Source: Fibrobacterota bacterium
GTDB lineage: Bacteria > Fibrobacterota > Fibrobacteria > UBA11236
Direction: 5' to 3'
Length of the DNA: 64,000 nt
Assembly (NCBI GenBank): GCA_028287465.1
Contig: JAQBPO010000064.1
Span: 1 to 64,000, forward strand
The notes beneath the pieces are model-generated. The model was given only the letters and a program-made list of their open reading frames with translations. It was not told where the DNA came from and made no database searches. Position numbers and translations under genes: made by a program. Of the stretch, positions 26,459-35,186 are shown piece by piece; the stretch's first letter is position 1; every line of letters starts with the position of its first letter.

Positions 26459-27667
26459 TCACCAAGCGATCCTAATCGGGCCCGGAGTATAAAGGTCGCG
26501 GCCCCGATTCCCTCCGATCCGGACCAGATACACTCCTTTGGCGGTTCCTCGCGCGGACCATATGGCACGGATTGTAGACCCGTTTAGGCGCTCCACCAAT
26601 CGGCCGTCCAGGCTATGGATGGCTATGGTTCTTCCTGCCTCCTGCCTTTGGAACAGGAAGGAGATACCGGTCTGGCCGGTTTCCATGCGGAACATGGATC
26701 GGTCGATTGAGCGGGGTCGGATGGCGTTTGCTGGGTGCAGCGGTCTGCCTTGGTCATCAAGGGGTCTCCAGCGGATATTCCGGTACCAGGTTCCCCGGGA
26801 CCCCGTAAACCGGCCCCCGCCCTGCACCTGGAAACCGATATAACCAGCAGGCGTTGGCCAGACCAGGGTCGTATCCTCAATAAGGGGAATCCAGGTCTCG
26901 GCCCTTACCCTCCGGAACCACGCTTTGGCCTTAACCGCGTCCGTTCCTTCGATGCCACCATAGAATTGCAGCCTGAACTGGTTCCAGCCATCGATATCCC
27001 AGAGGCGCAGCCAGTCAGTGGCATTGCAGCCCTCTGGAGCGCAACCGAAGTCCTGCGAATAGTGCTTGCTCGTTAAGGAATCCCATGAATAGTGATTAAT
27101 CCCAGGGCTGCCCAAGCTGATTTCACTTTCCGACCCTAGGAATTTAAAAGGGCGGATGTCCCTGGCTGGGTATCCAAATTCTCCCCATACTCCTCCCAGG
27201 CTGGCTCCGTTGAGGTAGGAAAGGGTGGTCTTATAACATATTCCGGAGGCAGGAGTCCGGTTGAAGATCCCCGCATCATTTCCGAAGTCGGGCCAGAAGT
27301 CGAAGACGAGGTCGTAGTTGTCGAATTTCCGCTTGGTCATCAGAACGCCGCCGGTCGCCGTTTTGCCGGAATCCCTTTGCATGCTGTAGATGGCTTTGCG
27401 GAGCGTATCCACCCGGAAGATCGCCCCATCGACTGACCCTAGGGAATGCCTAGTCAGGCAACTTTGCCACAAGCCTGTGAAGTCCTTGCCATTGAACAGC
27501 GGATAATACCCTTCCGCATCCGGATCCGCGGCCACAGTATCCTTCGGGTCGAAGGCTGTTTCTTCCTGGCAAGAAGCATCCCCGGATTTGGGAGGATTAT
27601 CGGGTTGACTATAAACGGGAACCAAAAGCAGCCTCAGGACGAGGAAAGCTCCGAGGTACTTGTTCAC
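26459..27667 (-). CDS. Secreted DUF1080 protein with C-terminal sorting domain
   Basis: 402 residues from a GTG with AAGGAG upstream and signal peptide NKYLGAFLVLRLLLVPVYS. YYPLFNGKDFTGLWQSC, DNYDLVFDFWPDFGNDAGIF, NRTPASGICYKTTLSY and GYIGFQVQGGG fit the DUF1080 jelly-roll fold. The end has an intact sorting-type module: AIHSLDGRLVERLNGSTIRA and TAKGVYLVRIGG. It sits in the AT-rich island but is itself closer to the local high-GC composition. Probable extracellular hydrolysis of oxidised glycosides, as for its two relatives in the window. Confidence 0.8.
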   Translation of the reverse strand: MNKYLGAFLVLRLLLVPVYSQPDNPPKSGDASCQEETAFDPKDTVAADPDAEGYYPLFNGKDFTGLWQSCLTRHSLGSVDGAIFRVDTLRKAIYSMQRDSGKTATGGVLMTKRKFDNYDLVFDFWPDFGNDAGIFNRTPASGICYKTTLSYLNGASLGGVWGEFGYPARDIRPFKFLGSESEISLGSPGINHYSWDSLTSKHYSQDFGCAPEGCNATDWLRLWDIDGWNQFRLQFYGGIEGTDAVKAKAWFRRVRAETWIPLIEDTTLVWPTPAGYIGFQVQGGGRFTGSRGTWYRNIRWRPLDDQGRPLHPANAIRPRSIDRSMFRMETGQTGISFLFQRQEAGRTIAIHSLDGRLVERLNGSTIRAIWSARGTAKGVYLVRIGGNRGRDLYTPGPIRIAW

Positions 27668-27686
27668 GATAGGCTCCTTAGGTCAT

Positions 27687-28230
27687 TCATCTTTTAAATT
27701 GCAAAATTGATTCTTCATCATGAATATGACCTTTAAAAGAATGATTCCGCCCAACAACATCGTAACCATTTCCTCCAATGGTTAAGGCTCTAAACTGTAA
27801 TTTCTTGCTTGGAATAATGGAGGACGGGCATTCAGTTCGGTAATAAAGGCGACTGATAAACGGCTCTTCAACCATTTCTTTAGCCGTCATTTTCGAGACC
27901 AAAATAAATTGATATTCCCAATTCAATAACGAATCGGGTGGAGTAGGGAGCCGTTCAGTTGATTTCGGGTACCTTGCATCCCGAAGGTAATACTTGGAAT
28001 AAATTGAATCAGACCAAGCCTTTAAATTTGCCTGGTTTTCCGTTGTATTCAAGGAATCATGCGGTGGTCTCTTAAGTTCAATATGGAAAATCATTAGATC
28101 TGAGTCGGTTTTGGCTGCGAGTGAATCGCAGACATTGGCCCCCCCCAAATTTTTCTGAGCATACCGCTAGCGCAGATTTCCCGATAAATAAGATGAATAC
28201 ACCGGTGACTAAAATACTTTTACGGTTCAT
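27687..28230 (-). pseudogene. Secreted protein gene interrupted at a G8 tract
   Basis: The ATG at 28230 (GAGAGG upstream) gives signal peptide MNRKSILVTGVFILFIGKSA, then CSEKFGGG, running into a poly-G tract (plus-strand C8 at 28139-28146) and out of frame. Removing one G restores GGANVCDSLAAKTDSDL and an uninterrupted 150-residue body ending at 27687. This is either a slipped-strand contingency locus, a real frameshift, or an assembly error. Function of the body unknown. Confidence 0.6.
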
Positions 28231-28381
28231 GGCCAATACCTCTCCGGTATAAGGAAAACCAGGGTGGGTGATCCGGGACAAAGCCCAAAACTAGCGAACG
28301 ATAGGTGCAACCTGAAAGTGGGTCTGGAGGCGCCCTTCATTCGCCAGCTGAAGAGTATAGACAGGACCGGGCATTATCAAG

Positions 28382-28939
28382 TCAGGGTAACGGTTGGATG
28401 AGAGGCAATGGAGGTTCCAGAGTCGTCCATCCTATCCATCTGTTATGGGCCGTTTCCCCTATCACTTTTCCATCGATTCTCATTGCGCCAAGGTCTTTCC
28501 ATTTACCGCTCGGTTTATTCCCCGGCTTCATTTTGGAAAGCACCCCCAAAGGCGCCTTTATTTCAAACCGGTTGGTATCCCCCAGCTCCACCCTGAACTC
28601 ACTCGTCGAATCGAACTGAAGGACATACGCCCCCGCCTCCAGATTTTCAAAAACAACCCTCGGCCCGCTATACCCCGCAGCAAGGGCGCACTCCGGCCTC
28701 CTCACCGCGACCATATTGACAATCATGGTCTTCTTCGAACTGATCTGCGTCGGCAGTAAGGTGTAGGTTACATCATACCTGTACATACACATATTAAATT
28801 CGAAAACCTGGAAGGTGACCGGCTCCCCACCCTTGGCTTCGCGCGGAGCCAAGGTGTAATAGAACGAGCCAGTAGCGGGCATTTGAGGAAATGCGGCGGA
28901 GGCGAAAAGAACCACGAGGCAAAACTTTTCAAATGACAT
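28382..28939 (-). CDS. Secreted protein of unknown function
   Basis: 185 residues from the ATG at 28939, five bases after AGGAGG. Signal peptide MSFEKFCLVVLFASAAFPQ. GEPVTFQVFEFNMCMYRYDV and YVLQFDSTSEFRVELGD suggest a small beta-sandwich. It belongs to the row of minus-strand secreted orphans in the AT-rich island. Confidence 0.65.
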   Translation of the reverse strand: MSFEKFCLVVLFASAAFPQMPATGSFYYTLAPREAKGGEPVTFQVFEFNMCMYRYDVTYTLLPTQISSKKTMIVNMVAVRRPECALAAGYSGPRVVFENLEAGAYVLQFDSTSEFRVELGDTNRFEIKAPLGVLSKMKPGNKPSGKWKDLGAMRIDGKVIGETAHNRWIGWTTLEPPLPLIQPLP

Positions 28940-29041
28940 TTCCACCTCCTTCAGGTATGACTGCTATTCAAGCAAAACCTATACCCCGATGAATGTACGG
29001 GAAATGAAGCGTTTCCGCCCAGAGTGCTCAAGGATTGACCG

Positions 29042-29296
29042 TCAAGCTGCCTTTTTCCGGCTTCCCGTCGGAACCTGGGAAGCGTAATGATCCAAAAGGG
29101 TCCTTATAATCTTCTGGTATTGAGTGTGGTGCTTGCTCGCCACTTTCTTGAAAAAATTAATACTCGATTCTTTCAAATTGATGGTCACCCTTACATTCTT
29201 TTCCTTTAATACCAATTCTTCCGGCGACGGAAGAAAATCTTTTATGATTTCCAGCTCGCCCATTGGTTCGTTCGTGTACTTAATTTTCTTCTTCAT
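29042..29296 (-). CDS. brnA: BrnA-type antitoxin
   Basis: 84 residues. VRVTINLKESSINFFKKVAS, then HHTQYQKIIRTLLDHYASQ, is the ribbon-helix-helix pattern of BrnA antitoxins, with a basic C-terminus. Its start lies inside the end of the toxin gene (17-bp overlap), the usual brnT-brnA order. It would bind and neutralise BrnT and repress the operon. Confidence 0.85.
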   Translation of the reverse strand: MKKKIKYTNEPMGELEIIKDFLPSPEELVLKEKNVRVTINLKESSINFFKKVASKHHTQYQKIIRTLLDHYASQVPTGSRKKAA

Positions 29297-29555
29297 AGGC
29301 TTTCTTCCCTTTTCTCCAATATCCGGCTCCGAAAACCCGGATCTTCCCGCTTCGATACGTAAAGCGAACGGTTAAAATTCCTCCCTTAACCTTTCCCATG
29401 CAGTAATATCGCCTCTCCCGAGCAGAATGGGACTTATCCAAAGCGATAATCCTTTTGGGATCAAGGAATGCGTTTTGCGCATCTTCGAAGGATATGCCAT
29501 GCTTTTCCTGATTCGCTGCATTCTTTTCCTCGTCCCACTCGAAGGATTCCATCAT
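29280..29555 (-). CDS. brnT: BrnT-type ribonuclease toxin
   Basis: 91 residues from the first ATG of a pair at 29555. FEWDEEKNAANQEKHGISFE, DAQNAFLDPKRIIALD, ARERRYYCMGKV and RIRVFGA-type residues (GKIRVFGAGYWRKGKK) match the BrnT fold related to RelE RNases. A GTG at 29579 is an alternative start; TATAAT directly before the ATG may be a -10 box, implying a very short leader. With BrnA it forms a type II toxin-antitoxin module in the accessory island. Confidence 0.88.
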   Translation of the reverse strand: MMESFEWDEEKNAANQEKHGISFEDAQNAFLDPKRIIALDKSHSARERRYYCMGKVKGGILTVRFTYRSGKIRVFGAGYWRKGKKAYEEEN

Positions 29556-29663
29556 ATAATTATACACACTTTCGTGCACCGGGTATAGATCGCATTTTAG
29601 GATAAGGACCGTTTATTACCGGATTTTTTTGGGCCCATACGGGTCCCGCCAATACCTTTCCGG

Positions 29664-29730
29664 CCCCGGGAAAATGCGACGGCGCCCACCGGGACCTTCA
29701 ACGGATGTTACAAGACCCGCCTTTAGGAAA
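29664..29730 (+). pseudogene. Gene remnant, left copy (APTGTFNGCYKTRL)
   Basis: A short + strand frame reads APTGTFNGCYKTRL then stops. It aligns in DNA and peptide with the segment at about 31151-31200 (LAPAGAFNGCYKTRS). It lies just beyond the 3' end of the sialidase-like gene. Confidence 0.5.
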
Positions 29731-29739
29731 GCCGCCTGG

Positions 29740-31083
29740 CTAGTGTAACTTTCGCGTTACGGTTGCCCGCACTTCCGCTTCACGGCCCCAGGACCTGCCC
29801 CGCACATCGAATCCAAGGTATTGCCAACCGTTGTTTCCGTCCCGACCCGAGGCGATCTGCGGGTGCTTTCGGCCCCCCTGCGGATGGCGGAAGATGGACG
29901 TTTGGCCCGTATCCCGCAGGACCCGGCCGATCACGGTCCAGACCCCATTGTTCCCCATCCCCGCTACGGAACTCACGGCCATGACCGTGCTGTCGTCGAT
30001 GGCCAACAGGGAGTTCCACAGGCCGTTACCGACCGCCGGGATATCCGGGAAAGGCGTGGTCTTCCCGGAGAACGAACCCGCTTCCGCGGTTCCCACATAG
30101 ACTTGCATGATGGGATGGGCCGTGGGCGAAGTCCCGGGATCCCGTCCCTCGCCCGATTGGATCGACAGGACGGTCTCACCGGAAGGCAACCGGACCATGT
30201 AAGGCGCGCCCGCGTAGATAGACGGGGCCAGTACGGCCTCTTGCGCCAAGGCGCCCCAACGGCGCGGATCCTTTCCGCCTACCGGTGTCCCGCCCCAGCC
30301 CATGCCTGCGGGTGAATGGATGATGGCGGGCTTGAACGATCCGGAGAGGCCATTGTCCTCGATGGCCACGGCGATGCCGCCATCCTTGAGGAGGACGGGC
30401 ACCGGCATGCCGTCCCTCGAGCCGGCCCGGTGCGAAACGGCGAGATAGGATCCCCATGTTCCTCCGTTATCCAGGGACCGGAGCATGCCGATTTCCTGAT
30501 CCGCGCTGGTACCGGGATAGGGAGATTCATTTGCGAAGTAGAGTTGCAGTTCCCCGCCCGGCAGTTGCAGGAAGGCGGGCTCCCAGCAACCGGTGCCTGC
30601 ATCCGGACCGCCGGTATAGGCCCGCGCCTCGGCGCCCCAAGTGAGGCCGCCATCCTTGGAGATTTTGGTGCCTATGAAATAAGGACCGCCCGCCTGCGGC
30701 CTGCCGTTCCAGCCATAGACGAGCCAGCCGTTCCGAAGCTCCGCCATTTCGGCATTGGTATTGGCATAGCCGTCGTCATGGGCGACCCGGATCCCGGTTC
30801 CCCAGTTCCGGCCTCCGTCTCCGCTCTTGCGGATCCACACATCGGTTCCACTGCTATAGACAAGGGCCAAGTCTCCCGAGCCCAGCTTTTTGGCGCGGCC
30901 ATAGGTTCCGGCGCACGCGAACTTCCGGGTTCCCGCATCCCAATCGATCCGGGTCTTGGCGAGTAACGGTCCGACGAGGAGCGGCATCGCCAAAAGCACC
31001 GCGCCCAGTATCGACAAAAACCGGGCCATCCATAGAGGGGCGGGCCCGGTCGGCTCTGGGAAAGGCGCGGGGTGGTTTGGCAT
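29740..31083 (-). CDS. Secreted sialidase-like (BNR repeat) protein
   Basis: 447 residues; start at 31083 lacks a ribosome site and an ATG at 31029 before RFLSILGAVLLAMPLLVG is an alternative. Asp-box motifs typical of sialidases are visible: SGDGGRNWGT, SKDGGLTWGA and SLDNGGTWGS. ANESPYPGTSADQEIGMLRS and PYMVRLPSGETVLSIQSGEG also fit a six-bladed exo-sialidase-like fold (GH33-type or related). The end (YLGFDVRGRSWGREAEV) resembles the shared tail. Flanked by two diverged copies of a gene remnant. Confidence 0.8.
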   Translation of the reverse strand: MPNHPAPFPEPTGPAPLWMARFLSILGAVLLAMPLLVGPLLAKTRIDWDAGTRKFACAGTYGRAKKLGSGDLALVYSSGTDVWIRKSGDGGRNWGTGIRVAHDDGYANTNAEMAELRNGWLVYGWNGRPQAGGPYFIGTKISKDGGLTWGAEARAYTGGPDAGTGCWEPAFLQLPGGELQLYFANESPYPGTSADQEIGMLRSLDNGGTWGSYLAVSHRAGSRDGMPVPVLLKDGGIAVAIEDNGLSGSFKPAIIHSPAGMGWGGTPVGGKDPRRWGALAQEAVLAPSIYAGAPYMVRLPSGETVLSIQSGEGRDPGTSPTAHPIMQVYVGTAEAGSFSGKTTPFPDIPAVGNGLWNSLLAIDDSTVMAVSSVAGMGNNGVWTVIGRVLRDTGQTSIFRHPQGGRKHPQIASGRDGNNGWQYLGFDVRGRSWGREAEVRATVTRKLH

Positions 31084-31154
31084 GATCCCATGATAAGGGG
31101 GTATCCGGCGGAAGGCATGCCGCCTTTACCGTTAATGCATGGCGGATATTACCT

Positions 31155-31352
31155 TTGGCCCCCGCCGGCGCCTTCAACGGCTGCTACAAGACCCGTTCCA
31201 AGGCCCAATGGGGACCGTGGAAGAGCGAGGCCGACGGCTGGTCCCATCCCGTCGTCCCCATCAATGGCCTGGTGCGCACCAAGGGCGTGGACAAGAAGTT
31301 CGACATGGAACTGGTGGCCTACGGTCTGACCGGAGCCGCGAGCGAATTTTGA
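31155..31352 (+). pseudogene. Gene remnant, right copy (C-terminal fragment)
   Basis: An open frame of about 65 codons (APAGAFNGCYKTRSKAQWG, WSHPVVPINGLVRTKGVD, FDMELVAYGLTGAASEF) begins without a real start and reads like the C-terminal part of a larger secreted protein. It shares its first 14 residues with the stretch at about 29690. Confidence 0.5.
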
Positions 31353-31417
31353 GTTCGGGAATTGGGAACCTTAAGTAAAACCATGCTACGGGCCTCGCCT
31401 CTTTAAGGAGCGCGGCC

Positions 31418-31528
31418 ATGATCAGGTGCCTGAGGATCCTTCAACCCTTTTATCCGGATTTAGCGGAACATATTGGTACGGATATCACCCCACAATCCCC
31501 AAATTTCGGACTGTGCGGATGGCATTAA
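31418..31528 (+). CDS. Possible 36-residue peptide
   Basis: AAGGAG lies seven bases before the ATG; the peptide reads MIRCLRILQPFYPDLAEHIG onward to GLCGWH. No homologue recognised, and it may be chance in a 470-bp gap that otherwise contains only the remnant at 31155-31352. Confidence 0.22.
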   Translation: MIRCLRILQPFYPDLAEHIGTDITPQSPNFGLCGWH

Positions 31529-31552
31529 CAAGAGACGAAAACGGCCATTTGA

Positions 31553-32716
31553 ATGACTTTTGACCTCCAACCCTGGAGGATAAATGATTCAACTTCGCCA
31601 ATGGCCGGCTCTTTGAAGAGGCAGCTGTCCATATATCTCGATTTGATCCGGGTTCTGGCCGCCCTTTTTGTCTTCCTTGACCACACTCCCAGCTACACCG
31701 GCGGATTTTTATGGAGGTTTTCAGGAATCGGGCATCAGTGCGTGATGTTTTTCTTCGTTCTTTCCGGATTCGTTATCGCCTATGTTACCGACACGAAGGA
31801 AAAGGAAGGTTCGGAGTATGCCATTAATCGCATGGCCCGGATCTACTCAGTAGCCCTTCCTGGGCTCATCCTTACAATCGCCCTTTTTTACCTGGGCAAG
31901 GCGATCGACCCCACGGCATTCGCGAACCTGGACGGCAAGCTCCGGTTACCCGGGCAGACCATCGTTCTCGCGCTGACCTTCCTGAACCAAAGTTGGACGC
32001 CTACGATCGTTTTTTCGAACATCCCCTATTGGTCTCTCGGATTCGAAGTGCTTTACTACTTCTTCTTCGGCCTTTGCGTTTTTACGACGGGAAGGCGAAG
32101 GCTGGTATTGATCGCTTTCGCGATGTTGATCATGGGTCCAAGCGTATGCCTGGACCTGCCCATCTGGCTGATGGGAGTCGCTTGTTACAAGGCCCAGGCA
32201 CGATGGAGAATGAAACTCCCGGCGGGAATAGGCCTTTTTTCCCTTTCCATTCCTCTGATCGCGACCTTCATGTACTCCCCCCTTCGGGAAAGGATCGAAC
32301 ACGGGGCGAATTCCCTTATCAACCCTTGGATCCTCGGCAACCTTTATCCTCCAGCCATCCATTTTGCTCCGGATTATCTGTTAGGGTTGGCCGTTGCGTT
32401 GAATATTTTCGCATTCGCCCAACTCTGCGGTTCAATCGCGATCCCGAAGCTCATCGGCAAGGGAATCCAACGCCTCGCGTCCTATACATTCTCGCTTTAC
32501 CTGTTCCATATGCCGCTGATATCCTTTGCGTCCTTGATTTTCCCCTACTCCAGATCCCATAAAGCGAACCTCTTCGCGTGCATGGTCGCAACGCCTTCCA
32601 TCATCGTGGCCTTGGGCAACCGCACGGAAAGGCAAAAGTCCTTGTATAAGGACTTTTTCGCCTGGATTCTCATGGGGAAACCACGAATGGCGGTCGCCAA
32701 GGTCCCTATCGAATAA
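31553..32716 (+). CDS. Acyltransferase 3 family membrane protein
   Basis: 387 residues; start could also be the ATG at 31601. IYLDLIRVLAALFVFLDH is the family's first membrane segment with its R and H, followed by GHQCVMFFFVLSGFVIAYV, NRMARIYSVALPGLILTIAL and about ten membrane segments in total. Such inner-membrane enzymes move acyl groups onto exported polysaccharides, peptidoglycan or lipids. Convergent with the ABC exporter gene; GC content is lower than in flanking genes. Acceptor unknown. Confidence 0.88.
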   Translation: MTFDLQPWRINDSTSPMAGSLKRQLSIYLDLIRVLAALFVFLDHTPSYTGGFLWRFSGIGHQCVMFFFVLSGFVIAYVTDTKEKEGSEYAINRMARIYSVALPGLILTIALFYLGKAIDPTAFANLDGKLRLPGQTIVLALTFLNQSWTPTIVFSNIPYWSLGFEVLYYFFFGLCVFTTGRRRLVLIAFAMLIMGPSVCLDLPIWLMGVACYKAQARWRMKLPAGIGLFSLSIPLIATFMYSPLRERIEHGANSLINPWILGNLYPPAIHFAPDYLLGLAVALNIFAFAQLCGSIAIPKLIGKGIQRLASYTFSLYLFHMPLISFASLIFPYSRSHKANLFACMVATPSIIVALGNRTERQKSLYKDFFAWILMGKPRMAVAKVPIE

Positions 32717-32758
32717 CACCATGGACAGGGGCTCTTCCAGCCCGGATGCGTTTCTTGT

Positions 32759-34519
32759 TCAGATCCGGGACTGGTACGTGAACAGCTGGAAATACCGCCC
32801 CTGCTTCGCGATCAGCTCATCATGCGTCCCCCGCTCCACGATCTCCCCCGCTTCCACCACCAGGATGGCATCCGCCCGGCGGATGGTGGAAAGGCGGTGG
32901 GCGATCACGAAGGTGGTCCGTCCCTTCATCAATCCGGCCAGGCTCTCCTGGATCAGCATTTCGCTTTCCGCGTCCAGGTTCGAAGTGGCTTCGTCCAGGA
33001 ACAGGATGCGCGGATCGGCCAATAGGGCCCGGGCGATGGCCACGCGCTGACGCTGGCCGCCCGATAGCTTTACGCCCCGCTCCCCGATCAGGGTATCCAA
33101 TCCCTTCTCCAGGCCGTCCGTGAATTCCTTCAGGTTGGCCGAACGCACCGCGTCCGTCAGTTCCGCATCGCCCGCCCCCGGTCGTCCGAAGAGAATATTG
33201 TCGCGGATGGTGCCTTCGAAGAGGAACTCGTCCTGCAGCACCACGGCCAGGTGCCTCCGATAGCTTTCCAGCTTCAAGGTGGCCAGATCCACGCCGTCCA
33301 CCAGGATGGAACCCTGGGTCGGCTTCAGGAAGGAGGCGGCCAGGCCCGCCAGGGTCGTCTTGCCGGAACCGGAACTGCCCACCAGGGCCGTCACCGTGCC
33401 CGCCTTGGCTTCCAGGTCGATGCCCTTCAGGACCTCCTTGCCGGTCTCGTAGCCGAAGCGCACGTTCCGGAACGCCACATGGCCTTCCAGCCGCTTCAGA
33501 TCGTTCACGCGCTCGGGCTCGCGCCCTTCCGGTTCCAGGGCCAGGATCTCTTCCATGCGGTCCAGTCCGGCGAAGGCCTCGGTCAATTGCGAACCGATAT
33601 TGCTCATCTGCACGATGGGAGCCACCAGGAATCCCAGGTACAGGGTGAAGGCCACGAAATCGCCGACCGTCATTTCGCCCTGGAAGATCAACCGGCCGCC
33701 GATGCCCATGATGAGCACGCTGGTGACGCCCAGCAGCAAGGTCGCCAGGCTGGTCACCACGCTGGTCGTGGTCATGGACTTGCGCACGTTGCGGAACAGG
33801 GTGTCCACGCCGGATTCGAACACCTTCACTTCCCGGTCCTCGGCATGGAAGCCCTTGACCACGCGGATGCCGCCCAGGGTCTCGGTGAGCCGGCCCGTCA
33901 CCTCGGCCGTGATCTTGCCGCGTTCGCGGAAGATGGGGCGGATGCGCGAAAAGGCCTTGAAGGAGATGAGGCTGAACAGGATCAGGGGGAACAGGCTGGC
34001 GATGGTGAGCCAGGGGCTGATGCGCAGCAGGAGGAACAGGGAGACCACGGCCGTGAGGATGCCGCCCACCAACTGCACCACCCCCGTACCCACCAGGTTA
34101 CGCACCCCCTCCGGATCGTTCATGATGCGGGAGAGGAGCACGCCGGATTTGGTGGAATCGAAGAACCCCACCGGCAGCCCGATGATATGCTTCTGCATCT
34201 GCAGGCGCAGGCGCGAAATGAGATGCTGCGCCTCCACGGCCAACAGGCGCGTCAGGGCGAAAGAGGTGGCGGACTGGACCAGCACCGAGAGCCCCACCAC
34301 GGCGAGCAGGATGCCCAGCAGGCGGAAGTCCCGGTGGGGGACCACGGTGTCGAGCAGGTACTTGGTGGAACCGGGAAGCACCAGGCCGGAAAGGCGGCTG
34401 ATGACGATCAGGATCAACCCCAGGAAGAGGAGTTTGCGGCGGGGCCAGACGATGGTGGCGAAGGCTTTGCGGACGGTCCGCATGGAGGGTTTTTTCTTTT
34501 TCGGGTCGGGTGCGTTCAT
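32759..34519 (-). CDS. MsbA-like ABC exporter (fused membrane and ATPase domains)
   Basis: 586 residues. Six membrane segments (for example LLFLGLILIVISRLSGLVL and ILTAVVSLFLLLRISPWLTI) fill residues 1-320, followed by the ATPase with Walker A VGSSGSGKTT, Q-loop VLQDEFLFEG, signature LSGGQRQRVAIARALL, Walker B ILFLDEATSNLD and switch IAHRLSTIRRAD. All catalytic residues look intact. Homodimeric exporters of this type flip lipid A or other lipids, or expel drugs. Confidence 0.95.
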   Translation of the reverse strand: MNAPDPKKKKPSMRTVRKAFATIVWPRRKLLFLGLILIVISRLSGLVLPGSTKYLLDTVVPHRDFRLLGILLAVVGLSVLVQSATSFALTRLLAVEAQHLISRLRLQMQKHIIGLPVGFFDSTKSGVLLSRIMNDPEGVRNLVGTGVVQLVGGILTAVVSLFLLLRISPWLTIASLFPLILFSLISFKAFSRIRPIFRERGKITAEVTGRLTETLGGIRVVKGFHAEDREVKVFESGVDTLFRNVRKSMTTTSVVTSLATLLLGVTSVLIMGIGGRLIFQGEMTVGDFVAFTLYLGFLVAPIVQMSNIGSQLTEAFAGLDRMEEILALEPEGREPERVNDLKRLEGHVAFRNVRFGYETGKEVLKGIDLEAKAGTVTALVGSSGSGKTTLAGLAASFLKPTQGSILVDGVDLATLKLESYRRHLAVVLQDEFLFEGTIRDNILFGRPGAGDAELTDAVRSANLKEFTDGLEKGLDTLIGERGVKLSGGQRQRVAIARALLADPRILFLDEATSNLDAESEMLIQESLAGLMKGRTTFVIAHRLSTIRRADAILVVEAGEIVERGTHDELIAKQGRYFQLFTYQSRI

Positions 34520-34833
34520 GGGATGAATAAGACTAAAGCGAGGGCGGAATGACCACCGGTTTCAGGCCCTGTTACAATCGGATACATTGCGGAAATCCGT
34601 CGTTTACCTGCATACGGTATCTTGTTGGTAACGGCTTTCACCCTTGGCCCCCGGACCCGGGGGGTCCGGGGGCCGGCTCCGGTTTTCGACTACCTGCTCC
34701 AACCGGAATTTGGGTTGTTGCTGGCGTCACCATGGACAATGGTGAGGCATTCCGTTCCTGAAGGTACTACCTTGCAGACCATTGTTCGGGGGATTTTCCC
34801 CGCTCCGGCAAAGACCCCAAACCAGGAATCATC
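34520..34833. other. Intergenic region (314 bp) with a long GC-rich hairpin
   Basis: Lies upstream of both the ABC exporter (minus) and the small secreted protein gene (plus). The perfect inverted repeat at 34646-34674 is the only clear structure; no gene supported. Confidence 0.55.
34646..34674. repeat. Perfect 12-bp inverted repeat
   Basis: GGCCCCCGGACC and GGTCCGGGGGCC with a five-base centre. There is no T-tract on either side, so an ordinary intrinsic terminator is unlikely; a leader hairpin or a protein binding site is possible. Confidence 0.55.
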
Positions 34834-35172
34834 ATGATCTCGTCCCTCAGACTCGCCGCCGCAACCCTCGTCTTCACCGCCATGACGGCCTTCTGCACCC
34901 CCGTATCGTTCACAAGCAAGACCCTGGCCGTCGTCCAGACCATGAGCTATGACTTCAAGGATGTCAACCATCCGGGCGGAGTCCTTTTCACCGTATCCGG
35001 GATGCCAACCGGCATCAGCCGCTTCATCATCCGGGAGAACGATTCCTCCCTGGACCGGCATCTCGCCTTGCTCTTGAAGGCCAAGGAACTCGGGAAGACC
35101 GTCAGCTTCGTGTATGATGTGGATCCGCTCAACGCCACCAACGGCGTCGTCACCACCATCTGGATCAATTAA
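34834..35172 (+). CDS. Small secreted protein of unknown function
   Basis: 112 residues with signal peptide MISSLRLAAATLVFTAMTAF and AGGA before the ATG. SYDFKDVNHPGGVLFTVSGM and VSFVYDVDPLNATNGVV suggest a small beta fold. It ends 14 bp before the next gene and is probably cotranscribed with it. Confidence 0.65.
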   Translation: MISSLRLAAATLVFTAMTAFCTPVSFTSKTLAVVQTMSYDFKDVNHPGGVLFTVSGMPTGISRFIIRENDSSLDRHLALLLKAKELGKTVSFVYDVDPLNATNGVVTTIWIN

Positions 35173-35186
35173 GGCGAATCGATACC

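Noticed and set aside
29627-29650. T7 run with GGGCCC...GGGTCCC as a terminator
   Set aside because: The T-run precedes the stem on the + strand and becomes an A-run after it on the minus strand, so it does not fit an intrinsic terminator in either direction.
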